From: Camarhynchus parvulus
Lineage: Eukaryota; Chordata; Aves; Passeriformes; Thraupidae
Length of the DNA stretch: 64,000 nt
Direction: 5' to 3'
Assembly (NCBI RefSeq): GCF_901933205.1
Contig: NC_044584.1
Coordinates: 14,301,001-14,365,000 of the forward strand
Part shown: positions 10,013 through 24,074 of the stretch, one piece after another
Numbering within the stretch: the first letter of the stretch is position 1
Layout of the letters: every line of letters starts with the position of its first letter
Program-made: the position numbers and the translations under genes
The notes under the pieces: generated by a model
Told to the model about the DNA's origin: nothing
The model's database searches: none
What the model saw: only the letters and a program-made list of their open reading frames with translations

Positions 10013-13000
10013 CTCTGCACTGGCTCTCCTGGCCCTGCAGGGAAGGCAGCCTGAGGGAGCCCTGGGTGTTGGCTTGGCAGAGGCTGAAGGTTCAGCACAG
10101 CTGCAGCCATAACTTGGTGCTGGAGCCAATGCTGGTCGTGGCAGGGCCATCAGTGCTCTACAAATGCTGCCGTCATGGCTCTGGGAAAGTTTTCTTCTTA
10201 ATCATCTCAGTATCAAATGAGAATTGTCATGGCAATTAAGACTAATTAAAATAAATAATAAATGATAATAAGAAGCCAACATGATCTATTTCAATGCAAT
10301 GAAATAGAAGGTTTTACCTATTACTCATTATGGCCTAGTTAAATATATTAATTTATCTGGAAATGTAAAAGCCCATATTCCAGGAGGTTTGCTACCTCAC
10401 AATTTTTATCTCCTTTCTTCCTCTCTTGAAAAGATAAATGCTGTTGTACTCAATCTCTTTGAAAAACTGCTGAAGAAAAAGCCAGGAATAATTAGATCTG
10501 ATGGGGCTGGCTGTAAACATTTTCAGAGAAAAATAGAATCCCCTTCAGAAATCATCAAAGTAATTATTACACTACAGGAGCTGTAAATTTGAGAATGAAG
10601 TAAGAGAAGAGTATTTGTTTTGGAGGTTATTCTATTGTGGTCAGAAATTGCTGCATAGCCTGTTTCTTATTTTCCTTTATTAATGTTCTTTGCAGCATGG
10701 TATTAACCTCCACTAAACAGTTCCTTCTCAGTTTGCTCTTTGCTGTTCAAAATAAACCGCACCTGTTTCTACTCACAGATCACTGTCAGATATTGTGTTG
10801 TCTCGATTAAAGATGGATTTTTGGGTCATTACCAGAGCCACAGTGACTCCCAGGGCTGCTGCTGGGGCTGAGGATGCTGCAGGGCGTGGGGTGAATGTGG
10901 GGCTGGTGCTGCAGGATGCCATCAGCAGCCTCTGCAGGCAGCTGTGCAGCCACAGCACCCAGCAGTGCCACGGTTCCTGGCTGTGGCTGCAGCTCAACAC
11001 ACAGGGACAGCCAAAGGAGCCATGGAATGAGCTTTTCTCCCAAGATCAAGAGATTTCAAGGTTGCTCGATTCACAATACATTTTTCTAAATGTTATGAAC
11101 TGTCTTACAAAATGTGTTTACAAGCTACTTGCCAAATAGTCAGCATATTTCCGATATCAAGGACTCCAGGACAGAATTTTCAAACAAATGACAAGTTCAG
11201 CTATCATATTCAGGAGGAGCCACCTTCAAACCAAGTTTCTCAGAACCTTAGAATACAGCACTGAAAAGTATCTTTAAAGATCAAATGCACTTTCTCCCCT
11301 AATGGCCACATTTAGATAATATTTTGGGGGTTTTGTGATTTCATTCCCACTTGAGTTGAACAAACATGCCCAGACAGACCTGTCTGTCTGAGTCCTTGCT
11401 CTGGTATCAAAGGGTCTGTCTGCCTGAGCTTATTGCAACAAATAAAAATCAATGCATTTTAAATGGAAAATCATTTCCACCTGAATTGCTGTAGATACAG
11501 ATGTGGAAACAACATTAGTCACAGCTTGCTGGAGGACAGGCATTTTTGCCTTGCTGCTGCTTTGTGACTAACACTTCATGAACAAATATCTGCTTTCATG
11601 CAAATAGAAAGCCTCAATCTCCCCAAGTACATGGAAGCCATCATTGCAGAGTGGAAATGACTCACATTAATGTACTGCACTTCATAACAGCCCTGTGAGA
11701 TACAAAATTGTCAGATGATAAGGATGTGAGGCGCAGAGATTAAATGATTTAACTAACTCCTCTAGACTGCTTTTTGACAGAGCCAGAAAATGAACTCCAA
11801 ATTTTTCAGTCCCCATCCAATATTTTAATCTCAACATTAGTAGCAGCAATATTAGAATAACCTCTCTCCCCAGCACAGTGATAGAGGATGCAATGGGCCA
11901 TGCGGGATTGCTGCAGATACCAAATCCCCTCTCCAGGAAGGGCTTTGCTTCTTTTCTTTCAATCTGTGCACACCAAGACCAGGCACATAAATACAGAGCA
12001 GCAGTGTCAGCCCTCCAGCTCTTGGGCCAAGTGTTAAACAATTTTTAATATGTAGATGAGGCTTTGGCTTTCCTCTGAATCTGGCAGATGAGACTTTCAA
12101 GAGCATAATGTCCAACAGGATTAGATGGGGCTGGCTCTGCCCTTCACCACAGAGGAACTTCCCAGCTGCTCTCTCCTCTCCCTGCTCCCAGGAGCTCTCT
12201 GAGCCTGTCCCAGCCTCACCTTTCCCAGCTGTGCAGCAAATTTTGCGTGACACCACTGTGTGCCTCAGACCATTTGCCTGCAATTCCCGGGGTCTGTGCC
12301 ACATTTCTGGCTGCTTCACTGACTTTTCTGAGCCTTTCCTCCCTCACTGTTATTTCTGGGGAGGCAGAAAAGCCCCATTACCCTGGAGTTCCCTGTGGTG
12401 AGGGGCCTGGCAGCCCCTGCACAGCACAGGGCATGTACAAGTTATCACAGAGAACCCCTGACGTGTTTGTTTTCAAGCCAGTCATTTGGAAAAATAGATT
12501 AAGGCTTTTTTTTCAGCTGAAATAGTTCTAATTTATTTCTAGATTGGAGTAACAAGTAAACAGAAATGAACCTGCCAGGTACAATCTCTTCAAAAGAGGT
12601 TCAGAAGCTGGGTTTTAATTGTTTTAGTTCTTAAGCAGCAACATTGGCTACATAAAACTATAAATCACTGGATTTTAATGACTTATGTAATATTTTTCCA
12701 CAATGCATAGAGCAAAAGGCAAAAGCTAAAATAACTTAAACTGTGGAGCAGCTATTTCTTTATCCCATTTATTTCCACTCTTCAGCAAAATGAATAAAAT
12801 TTTCCAGACTAGCTTGCTGATATCACATTCAAGTTTACTGAGCTTTTCTACCTTGAACTTTGTATCAGACCAAGAAATATTTGGAAAACAACGTCCTTTT
12901 TTCAGTAGATCTACTGGAACTAGCAATGTTTGACTCCAAGAGCCACTGCTCAATATCACACTGATTTAAATAATGTTCAAGTAGTACCAGTATTTATCAG

Positions 13001-15656
13001 CCAGTACAAAACCTGTTTTCTTCTAAATTATTTTAACCAGTGTCAAGATCTCGGTATTTTGCAGCATTGTTGGCTGCAACATCTTCAGACCTGCACTGGT
13101 TGGAAGGTTTTTTCCTTTTTTCCTCCAGTAAATAAGCTGATTTGCTAAACCAGCCTATTTAAAAGGAGAGTATTGATTCAAAGTTTCTGCTGGAAAGGTT
13201 TCTGGGGACAGACTAAGGAGAAAAAAACAAAAGAGACTGAATAAAATGGGTGCTTTAACTGAATCCTGCTCCAAAAATATGTTTGAAAGTGTGAGTGGAA
13301 AGTGGTATGGAAGTAGAAAAAGAAAAATCTACAAAAGATGTCACAAATTGAAATTGCCATTTTTCAGCCATCTCTGCTTCTGGAGGCTGCTATACGTGAA
13401 CTATAGAATGACTTTATGAATCATAAAGTGCTTATAATAAAAATATCAAAGAATTCAGATCAAATAAGTGGTAAGTGCCCTCCAGTAAGATTAAATGAAA
13501 TTCTCTTTTGACAATTACAGTTCAATAGTACAGCAGACATTTTATGCAATTCTATAATAATTTGTAATTTTGCAGTAGATAGTTATCAAATAAATTTTTC
13601 TTCTCTAGATAAATTGACTTCAAAGAGATTGTTGCCAAAACATCTTTTTATTTCCTTTATGCTCACTTCTAAAGAACCCCAAAAGATCCATTCATTAGAC
13701 TTAATCAAATTCTTCAATGTTGAAAAGGAACCAGGAAACAATTCTATAAAATGTGGGATTAGTTATGACTAATAACCTGAACAGAAACTCAAAGTGATGA
13801 GCCACTGGTATGTCTCCCAACACGTATGAAACCTTCTGTCTGAAGTCTCACAGCACTTCCAGAATGATGCTGGTTTGGGAGCAAACCTTGCTTTTTAAAA
13901 AGCACATTTAAAGTCATTTATAAAGAGCATATTTTAAGTAAGAAACATTCATGAATTACTTATAGTACAATTTTCTATGCCATAGTCTGTTTGTATGGAG
14001 CAAGATTTTAAATCTAAACAGTTGAGGAACTTTGTGGAATCCCAGCTTTGTGCCTTTATTCTCAGCTAAATCTGTTTGTATTAGTGGGGTTTGGCTTATC
14101 TGGTCAAAACAATTGCAATTTATAGAGGCATCTTTTGTACAATTTCTGGAGAAAAGAAATCAACTTGCAGTAGATTAGGGGGTTTAGGTGTTCAGCACTG
14201 TCCATAGTCCCAGTGGAGAAGCAGTCTGCATACCAAGGTAGGAAAAGGTTAATAATTAAGGGAACCCACTCCAAAGACCAAGGTGCCTGCCATTTTTACT
14301 GTCACAGGTGAGCAGACTTTGAATAAATTGAATTCATGCTTAGAAATCTGCTTCAATGCTTCAAGATCAGATGGCTGAAATAAAAATATTGTAATCAGAA
14401 TGAACTGTCTTTCATTAGAATAGATGAAGAGATTACAAGTAAGTCAGATCTTACACTGAAATGTCAAATGACAGCTGACATCATTCACCACAGAATTGAA
14501 AGCTGCTCATAACACAAGAACAGAAATTTAATTTCAATCTATTTCTATGTAAATTGATCTTTAAGGGTCATTACATAAAATAATCTTTAGAAATGGGGTT
14601 CTAAACATGCCCAGAAACAGCTATTGGACTCTTTGCAAATGACATCTTTACTTGATGGAGGGAAGTTTACGTAACCTGATACAAGAGCTGTTCACAGCCC
14701 TGGTAAAATTAATGCACAGGGGTGTCATTTTCAACCCAAAAGGTTTTTTAATTTTGTGTATTATGCAGGGACAACAGTGGAGGATCTGATTAAGTTACTA
14801 CTTTACCATCTGTAAATCAGGATTCAAAGCTACATCCTATGCACACACATCCTGCATAATGTATAGCAAAGGCATGTGGAAGCCTGACTGAAAAACAGGA
14901 ACTCTCTTCTCAGGAACCTCTGAAGGGGAATTTTGTCTCCTCTCTAGCATATTCTCACAGTTTTCAAACCTTCTGATTTTTTAAATGAACTGCTAGAAGT
15001 TATGCATGCCAGCAATGTTTACACCATGGAGTACGTTCCCTTGCTATGACTTTAGCTCAGGTTTGGCTGCATCCCAGAAACAGACCAGGCCTTCCTCCCT
15101 GCCCAGGTAATTAGCAGCAGCCCAATTTCTCAGGAGAGAAATCTGTTCTTGGTCAGCACTGGGACCCATCAGGACATTTTCTCACTCCAGACACAGACAA
15201 GCATGTAAGCCTGGAAGACATCAGAGGAATGGCTGTCATATATTGTTCTGAAAACTTAGCAGGAAGCCCTTGTTTACCTCCCAAAATTAACAGAGAAGAG
15301 CCCCTGGTGGCTCTATCACGCTGCTGGCAAATAGAAAGAGAGAGGAGAAAATAAATCTGCCCTGCGTGTGCCTGGCATTGTGCAATTCAGAGCTGAAAGC
15401 AGAGGCAGCAATGAACCATCAGGTCACAAATGAGATCTAAATGAGACCCACTGCTGGCATTTGTAACTTTCAGAAAAAGAGGACAGAAAAGACACCGGTC
15501 TCTTAGACAGCTCCCAGTCTGCTGGATCTGGCCAGCAAGCTGATCCTTGGATGGAGGCCACAGCTCCCTGCCTGGACTCTGAGTCCTTGGCACTGCCCTG
15601 GCTGGGGCAGCCTCGGCATGGGGCTCACTGCACAGAGGGGCAGGGCAGGGCAGGGA
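10013..15656. other. Unique non-coding sequence
   Basis: No gene recognised in 5.6 kb. A GC-richer patch (about 10840-11040) has overlapping open frames on both strands without domains. About 13400-14650 is AT-rich, repeat-poor and has very few open frames. An octamer motif ATGCAAAT at 11598-11605 lies between the short complementary arms GCTTTC and GAAAGC. I see no RNA gene. Confidence 0.6.
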
Positions 15657-15770
15657 GGTCTGTCTGTCAGTCATGCTGTAACCCAGGACTGCAGAGGTTT
15701 GTCTGTCAGTCCTGCTGTAACCCTACAGGGCAGAGGGGTTTGTCTGTGAGTCCTGCTGTAACCCAGCCCT
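15657..15770. repeat. Minisatellite, about 40-bp units, nearly three copies
   Basis: Units beginning GGTCTGTCTGTCAG, GGTTTGTCTGTCAG and GGTTTGTCTGTGAG start at 15657, 15696 and 15737 (periods 39 and 41 bp). Each contains a CTGCTGTAACCC-type core. The third unit is incomplete. It is preceded by a short (GGGCA)n run at about 15638-15655. Confidence 0.9.
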
Positions 15771-16983
15771 GCTCACACAGCCCAGCCTGGCCCTGCCCCA
15801 GTGCTCTGCGAGCCCTTTGGCAGTGCCCTGGGCACAGCTGTGTGATTGCAGCAGCCACAGCTCCTTCCCCTGGCTGTCTTGGAGGAGATGGAGCTTCTGC
15901 CATGGCCACATGAGCAAACATGCTCAGGCTTCCTCTGGGGGCACAAAGGGATGGCCAGGTTTTGCCAAGTTATCTCTGACAATCTCAAACATTGTTTACT
16001 GGAAGGCTTCTCTCCTCTGAGCACTCTGATTTCTCATCCTGAATTGGAGTCCTGTTAAGAGTAATTTTACCATCCATGAATGTTTGCTTCAGCCATTAAT
16101 GCCTTGTGTGGCAGTTTGCCAGATGCTTTCAAATTAGTAATTTTTAAGTCCCAATCATCTGCTTGGTTCCACTTCTCTGGCATAACTGCAATTCAGGGAT
16201 CAAATAACAGGAAATCAGGAAATGCAAGACTTGTGGTGCTTGGAGATGAATATTGTTTTAGGGATGTTGTGCATATCCACAGTCACCCAGATAATAAATG
16301 AAAGTCAGTTCCTGGGATGTTTGGAGCAGAAATCAGTCGTGAATAACTGAAACACTGAAATAAAGATTTTACCAGTGCTATTTTCATTCATTTGCTTCTT
16401 TAAAGAAAAAATAAAGGGAAGAAAGAACAAAGCAAGAAAGGGAATATTAATTTAGAAGATTTCAGACTGTACTGAAAAAATAACAGAGTGGTGTGAAAGA
16501 CTGATAAAGGCTGAGCTTGTACAGCTGCAGCACACCAAGCTGTGCAATATAAGACACTGAAACACAGAGAGTAAACCAAATAACCACGTAGGAACAACAC
16601 ATCCAGCAGCAAAGTGATCTGCAGAACAGCAACACAGATTATGCTTAATGAAAACAGGGGAGGATGGAAAGCAGGAGAAGGATGAGAGGCAGAATAACAC
16701 ATTCACCTCTTAGACTGTTTTAGTCAAATCTGAATTGCTAACAGGGAGAGGGGAGTCATTCTCTGCCTCATTCATCACCATTCCTGCCATGCTCACTGCG
16801 TGTTTTAACTGCTGTTACAGTAATTGAACGAATGAGGCTGTTTCCAAAACACATTTGATGTGTTGGTGCGGGAAGTTGAACAGAAACAGCCCAGCCCAGC
16901 CCACTCAAAAATGGGGCTGCAGAGAGGGAGGGCAAGGGCCCAGCCCAGCCTGGCCCAGCCCAGCATAACAGAACCTGGTTAAG
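15771..16983. other. Non-coding sequence, nothing recognised
   Basis: No gene seen. About 16890-16975 is a C/G-rich stretch with repeated CCCAG pentamers that leads into the pentanucleotide array on its right. Confidence 0.55.
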
Positions 16984-17105
16984 CCCATCCCATCCCATCC
17001 CATCCCATCCCATCCCATTCCATCCCATTCCATCCCATTCCATCCCATTATCCCATTCCATTATCCCACCCCATCCCATTATCCCATCTCATTATCCCAT
17101 CCCCA
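16984..17105. repeat. Pentanucleotide array (CCATC/CCATT)n
   Basis: It starts as uninterrupted CCATC units, shifts to alternating CCATT-CCATC decamers, then degrades into CCCATTAT-containing units. On the minus strand this is (GGGAT/GGAAT)n. A minus-strand open frame crosses it as a Gly/Met/Trp/Asp repeat, an artefact of the array. Confidence 0.95.
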
Positions 17106-17237
17106 CCCTGACTCCTGCTGGCCACCCCCACCTTCAGCTCCAGGGTTTCCTTGTGTGCTCCATCTCTTTTTCCCAGTTCTAAACCATGAGAAGCACCAGG
17201 TGGGCAGATAGGATCCCTGTGGCGCTTCTTTGGCTTA

Positions 17238-17287
17238 TTTCTTTTTTTTTCCTCTTTTTTTTTTTCCCCTTCTTTTCTTTCCCCCCT
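17238..17287. repeat. 50-nt uninterrupted polypyrimidine tract
   Basis: Every base from 17238 to 17287 is T or C, mostly T runs followed by C runs. It is not a perfect mirror repeat. Such tracts can adopt triplex or other unusual structures, but no function is shown here. Confidence 0.9.
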
Positions 17288-18000
17288 GCCTGCACTGCTC
17301 TCACAGACATGTCCATGTCACACAGGTGGCAGCTTCAGTCCCCTGGTACAGAAGGGTGGCAGCAGCCCTGTGAGCCTCTGCTTCTGTCACCTCCTGTGAT
17401 AAGGGTGCTGCCACAACCCAGCAGCCTCTCTCACAACCTCTCTCTAAAACAGAGAAGAAGCTGAAGATTTTGGTTTTGTATGTGAGGTTTTTGTTTGCTT
17501 GTTTTGTTGGATTTTTCCTTAATTGAAAACACTGCATGTGAAGCCACCAGAAACTAATGGAAGCCTTTGAAATCTCTGCAATATTACAGACACGAACTGA
17601 AGTCCAGGGAATGCTCACAAGTTGTGCTGACATTACTTTTTGTACTGGTTCTCATCTGTTTACTGATGCTCTCTGTTTTGTTGGTGCCCTTTCCACAGTG
17701 TGATTCTGAACAGAGGAAATCTCCAAGAACCCCAGGGAAAAACTCTGAAGACCGTAGATTTCAAAAAGCTTTTTTAAAATCCCTCTCCCTCCCTCTCCCA
17801 CCTTACCAAATGCTTTTTACGAGCCTATTAGCTTCATTAAAGAGTCAAAAGAAAATCCATCAGCACACTGTTTTCTCTCTAGTGATTCTGAGATATTTAT
17901 GGGCTTGAAAGATGCACATTTAGGACACCCCAGATAGTGATAAGAATGTATAGACTTAAAACTCTCTATAATTTTTACTTCATGAGTTAGAAAGAATTAT

Positions 18001-18054
18001 CTAGTTGATATCTATTAACTAGTTGATATCAATTAACTAGTTGATATCAATTAA
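18001..18054. repeat. 18-bp tandem repeat, three units, palindrome-rich
   Basis: CTAGTTGATATCTATTAA (18001-18018) is followed by two identical CTAGTTGATATCAATTAA units (18019-18036 and 18037-18054), which differ from the first at one base. Each of the latter contains the palindrome TTGATATCAA, and the unit junctions form the near-palindrome TTAACTAGTT, so the array is a string of dyads. Confidence 0.97.
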
Positions 18055-20430
18055 CTGGTCCTGCAAAACACAGCAATTTATGCTCTTTTCCAAATCATTA
18101 GTTTTAGCAAAGTTTGTAAGCAGCTTCTGTGGCACCTTCTGGGAGAGAAAGGTTTTTGTTGTGTCTCAGGAATGCTGCCTCAAGCTACAAGCACAGAACC
18201 AGTGAGGGCTCTCCAAGCAGCCTGTTAGCTTTTGGCATTAAATCCTCCCAACCTCCAAAGATTAACTCTTCTCCAAAGGTGACTGTGCCACCAGTGAAGG
18301 GCATCTGTGATTAAACCACCAAACACTGCTTGTCTGTGTGAGCTATGGGTAGGAGACCAGAGCACATGGGAAATTTATGGATTTTTCTCATTTCCCATGT
18401 GCCAGTTGCCAGAAGCAAGTAGGGTTCGGAGGAAACATTGGGATGGGTTCTGCCAGTGCTGAGCAGCTGTTTCCAGACAAGAAAGACAGGACAGAGCTGT
18501 GCTCAGCTCTTTCACTTTTTGGATCAATGGATTGTACAGAGGAGTGATCTGGTTCACAATGTGGCTGTAGAGCAAAATGAAAATAAGTATTTGACCCAGT
18601 ATTCACCAGGGAAATTGTTAGTCCATGTCTCAGAGAAGGCATTGAGGACACCTCCTGTTTATCAGCTCTTCCATGTTTGATCGTTTGGATATTTGTTTGT
18701 TGGTACAACTGTTTCCAGTTTCCACATGAAGTGTGTGGCACAGAGCTGGGAACAGGGGGTTTTGGCTAAGCTGACAGCCCTAGTGCATTTTTCCTTCTCT
18801 GAGCTCACATAATTGCAGCCTGTGACATTTGCAGTCCCTTGACAAATAATCTGGCATGCTTCACAACTTCCTCTTTAAGAAGTGCTCAGCTATATTGAAA
18901 CATAAATATATCATCTTCCATTCACATGAAGTCTGTCATCGAAGCAAATCCTGTAATGGCTGAGAGATTTTACTGGGAGCACAGATCTCTTGACATTTAT
19001 GCCCTGTATGAGCAACTTCACTTCCATGGATATGCAGACACCTTTTAGGCTGCATTAGCAGCACAAAGAGGGACTTTGCAGGGGGGAGGAAACACAAGTT
19101 AAGTGACAGGAATCATCTTGGCAGCACAGCATCCTGCTATTGCCTAAAGTGGATTTCATGTGGTTAATCCATGGTAAGAATATTCATTTTAATGCTACTT
19201 CGAGGATTTGAATGACAGCAAAGGATCTTAATCACTTATTTGTCACCGAGAGACAAATTCCCTGCCTGCACCTTCCCTGCCCCGAGGGGCCACTGCAGCT
19301 CAGCCCAGCAGCTCCAGCAGGGCAGCCAGCACTGCTCTCTGCAGACCTGCATGGCCACACAAGCTGGTGGTCAACCACTCACCTCTGCAAACCTGTTTAT
19401 CTTGCCATTTCTGCCACAAATTGCTGCTTGAAGGGCTGCATCAGAACAAATCCTCAAATGACATTAGCCTTGTGTCTATTTAAAGATTGAAATAGGAACA
19501 AACTTGGAGTGTCATGCACCAGGGACATGGGCCAAGGTCATTTCAGAGGGAGCTGCTCTGAACATAGACATAATTCTAATCTCAATTAACTCTTGTAGTG
19601 CATATCTTAATGATTAAAGTGCTGGAGTTTTATTGTAATCACTAGTATTGCAAGGAAAAAAATAATATCATTAAGCTCTTTGCTGTGATAAGTTGCTACC
19701 ATCTTACCAGGAGAGATTTTTAATCTACCTGCAGCAGTAATCAGAGAGAAATTTCAATTTTTAAGATGAGCTTTCACCTCACTGGAAATGAATTTCAAAG
19801 CAGCTTTGCAAGTTCCACTGTTTTCCCTTGGTCCCTAAGTAGAGAGCAATTATTGATTGAACTAATTTCTTAGGAAAGACAGGTCAAGTTTCAGGTTAAA
19901 CTGCATCTTGTAAGAAATGTAGTCTCATGCAAAAGAAGAGATAGAGAGGGATTAGCAGCTTACAATTCACTTTCTTAGAGGAACGTGCTCTGTGTCAGCA
20001 CTTGCTCACCATAAATCTCTGTGGTTGGGGTGTAGCAAACTCCATTTAATTCCTCGTTGATTTAGAAAATATGAATAACACTCACTTTTCATGGAAGCAC
20101 AGCTTCTCCTGTATCACAGAGGCTGCAGGGGAGGAAAGTGCCCTGGGACAGGGGCTGCCCCAAAGGGACCCTCAGGCACTGGAGTCCCTTGGCTTTGTGA
20201 GCGCAGCCTGAGGTCCTGCTCCACCCCCTGTGTCCCACAGCCCCACGCCCATCATTCCATGGAAACCAGGAGCTTCACAGGCTAAAACTTCAACTTGAAC
20301 CTGTGTTTTTTCACTAAGAGTATGAATGGGATCCTATCACTGCAAAATGTTTATGTCTTGTTAGGTTTCAGCGCAGCATGTTCACTACTTGATTTCTGAA
20401 GGCAGTGGCAGGAGTGACTAAGAATCCCTG

Positions 20431-20460
20431 ACCATTATTGACACCATTATTGATACCATT
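20431..20460. repeat. 12-bp tandem repeat, 2.5 units
   Basis: ACCATTATTGAC, ACCATTATTGAT and a partial ACCATT lie head to tail. Confidence 0.9.
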
Positions 20461-23400
20461 GGCAGGTGATCTAATAATCCATGTGACATTCAGACTTATA
20501 GCAAAGAGTGTAAAGACTTCAGTAGGGTTGTCCCTGGGCTGAAATGAGGAGGCCAAATACAGAGGCTGGGCAAATGTTCCTTCTGTAGGTGTATGTGTGT
20601 GAGAGCCACAGGTAAAACACCCTGTAAAAACAGCCTTTGATTTTTTATTACCTTTTTTTTTTTCCTCAAAGTTCATTGTACATGTTCTCTAGGGCTGAGA
20701 ACACATCCAACCAAGAGTATTCATTTATACTGCTGAAGGGACAAATTCCAGTGAAAAGGGATCATTGTGGCTTTGGAGAAACTGGTTCTTTTAAAGCTTT
20801 CTCAGAACTCTGGAAAACCACATCTCTTGGTTTTCATTGCTGACCCTCAAAACAGTCTGCTCTGAAAAACAGGGATTTTGGAAGACATCCTTCTTCCTGG
20901 ATATATTCTCTAAGTTTTCTTTCTTGACTAACCATAATCCAGCAATATTAGAAGATCTTCTTATCTTTCTGCTGTGTGTCTCCTCTCAGAAGGAAATTTA
21001 AAAAATTGTCTGAAGAAGACAAGTTGCCTCACCCACTGCCATTATCCCTCCAGAAGCCAAGATAATACCAGCGTCAAGGAAAACCACTTTTTATTCAGGT
21101 GGCTGAATGGATGTAGGAAATCAGCAGCTGTGGACAAGCAGGGGCTCCCTGAGGGACAAACAGAGGGGCTGCAGAGAGCGGGGTCCTGAGCACAGCCACC
21201 CCTCCCTTTGGGCCAGGGGAAAGGGTTACAACAGGGTTAGCCCCGACACCTGCCAAAAACAAAGTGGGAAGGGCTATAAGATATTTATGTATCTGGAGTC
21301 GTGGTTCTTGTACTCGCTAGACCCCAGTGTAGGGAGTTATAGGCAAATATTATCAAAATAGCAAGCTGTCTACTGGAAGAGGATTTTGAGTCAGGCTCCA
21401 ACCCATATTTGGAACTATTAAATTATGGAGCAGCACTGATGTTATCTGCTGACATTTCATTCGGCAGAAAAACTTACTTAAGGAAAGAAGTAATGCTGCA
21501 AAAGCCATCGAGGTCAGCGTGACTAGAGACCTGCAAGGGGGAAGTGTGGGAGCAGTGTGGGGTGCCAGCTTCCCATGGGTCACGTGTGGAAGGACTTGTG
21601 ACACAGAGATAGCTCTGAATTTAAACTGAGTCCATCTGACAGGGACAATAGCACCTGGAAAACCCAGCAAGGTGGGAGCTGGGAGGCCCCATCAGCCACC
21701 CAAACTCCTGCAGCCACCTGCAGAGGGAAGCTGGCAGTGCATTAATCTGCTGCAGATCACAGCAGCCCACACTGAGCTGCTTTTTATAACCAGCTCCAAT
21801 CCAGGTCGCCCACTTCCTCCTAACAACCTCAGCTTTCTCTTTTTCTCTCTTTTCTCTTTCCACTTTCCTGCTCCAGACTGAAATGTGCTGTACTGCCACA
21901 GATCCAGTTTGGAATCAAAGCAGAGGCCGTTTCTGCCACGTGCACATCAGAGCTCCACAAAGGCAGGGAGAGGAGGGAGCAAAGCTGATATGACAACAAA
22001 GAGCAACATCAAATCTAACAAGCCAGAGGGAATGGGAAGCGATCAGAGGTAGACACTTTAAAATGCTCTCTGCAGGTGCAGGTTAGACATGCTGAATGTT
22101 TTGACTCCTGAGGGTTGGCACTACAAACATTTTGAATTATAGCCACTTTAAATGCCACAGGAACCTCTCAGCCTGACTCTGAAAATCCATGAATTTAGGA
22201 TGCATGCAGAATGAACCTTCAGAGGCATCTCTGTTCCTTAACTTTTAGAAATTAAATCTCCTAGACAATGAAAGATTATTTTGGATCTGTTGTTTTACAG
22301 AGGATGCAATAACAGCTGGGCAGAGTTTCCCTAAGCCCTCTGCAGTTTAAGGTACCTCAAAGCCCAGAGCTAATATTGCAGTCTAGTTTAATGCTGTGCC
22401 ATGGAGGGTCACAGCCCCAGCTGTAATCTTTCACGCTCTGCACCGTGTGTGCTGTACCACAGCCCTGAGCTGAGTGCTTGCACTGACAGGACAGGGTTTT
22501 ATCAGTGCTCTGCAGACCTGTGGGTGTGCTGTGTGCTTGTACAGAACAGGTTCCCTCTGCCCCACACCTCACACCGAGCTGCCCTTCTTGCCAAGTGCCA
22601 GTTTAAGGAGCTCCTGTGCTCTCGGGAGAAATTGCTTTGCTGCCTACACTTGCGCTACAAACCTGGTTATTGTAGCTGTTACAACCTGTTACAAACAGCC
22701 AGGCTCAATTACCCCCTAAGGAGAAAAATCATCCCAAGGAAGGGTTGATTCACGCTGCTTTATAATCTTACTATAATTAATTTTTTAAAAAATAGTTATT
22801 TACTTCTAACACCATTATTTCCCTTAAATCAGCATTTCTTGTAGTATCACATACCACGGATCTCAAATGCGAAGTTGAATGTTATCTTCAGCTATAGAAA
22901 CAGCAGCCTAAAAAAATCAAGTTCCTAAATAGACCAGGAATTGTGTACATGGCTATGGCAAAGACAGCCAAGCACGTTAGACACAGCATGCTTGCAGTGA
23001 TACAAGAGCTCCATTTACAGAAGTATAATTTCCTTTGATAACTTTTGCAGAATTATTTCCTATCCTGCAAGTGATAAAAGCACATTTGAGACCTCCAAAA
23101 TATTTATGTTGTTACCCATAAGGGAACAGATGAGCTGATTGGAAGCTTGCATGCTTTCAATTCCTAGCTGTAGCACTATTGTATTATTAAAGAGTTCTTT
23201 GAGGACCTCTTTGTGCTTTTAAAAGAAAGAATACGAAGAACCTTACTTATGATATGAAAGTTTTTTTTTCAAGCACTCTGTGTTTTTATTCAATGAAGTT
23301 GAAAGGTAAATACTGAGTAGTGTTCCATGGTTTTCTCAATTTAATACAAGGTGAGAAACCAGACTCATTGAGGAAATGGAAAGCTCCTTACAATTAATAT

Positions 23401-24053
23401 CCCTGACCCCTCTGTGCTGGCTGTCTTGTAATAAACCTGCTACTGACCCCAAAGTGAGCAGTTCTCAGTCTCTGTGTAGAATTCTACAAGCCAATTTTCC
23501 ACTTACAATACTCTGCTGCTAATTTAATTCTTATCTAAACTCACATAGCAGGATTACATGGATTATAACTGTGAGAAAAATGTAGTGTCAAACCTGTGGA
23601 AAGGGTGAGGGATGGCAGGAGCAGAAGTACTCCAGAGAACTAATGTTTGCTGTTACTTCAAGAGAAGGGCTGGCACAAGAACATTTTCTTTATTCAAATG
23701 GTTTCTCCCATCCTCTGTCAAAAGACTGATTTGGTTCAAATTCAAGTGTTTCTCACCATCACTAGAGGTGCTGGGAGGCAGACAAACCTTGCTGCAGCTT
23801 CCACTGCACTGCCAGGCTGGGCAGGAGTGGATAAAGACACAGATTCCTCTGGTTTTTCAAGCCACACAGGGGCATGACCACCTCTGCACACCCTGCTCAC
23901 AGCCACTCTGTGCTGTACTTGTGGCAAGGTGCAAGAAGAGTTTTTGCTCCATATTTACACAGTTATTGTTTTGAGCTTCCCCTAAATCCCCAGGAAGGTT
24001 TGCATTGTCCCAGCTCACTCGTGCCCAGCAGCCCAGGGCAGTGCCACATCACC

Positions 24054-24074
24054 CATCTTGCAACACGCAAGATG
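24054..24074. repeat. Short inverted repeat (8-bp stem)
   Basis: CATCTTGC and GCAAGATG flank a 5-nt AACAC loop. There is no adjacent T tract or gene. Confidence 0.75.

Noticed and set aside
16768..17079. Minus-strand frame encoding a Gly/Met/Trp/Asp repeat
   Set aside because: It is simply the translation of the (CCATC/CCATT)n pentanucleotide array.
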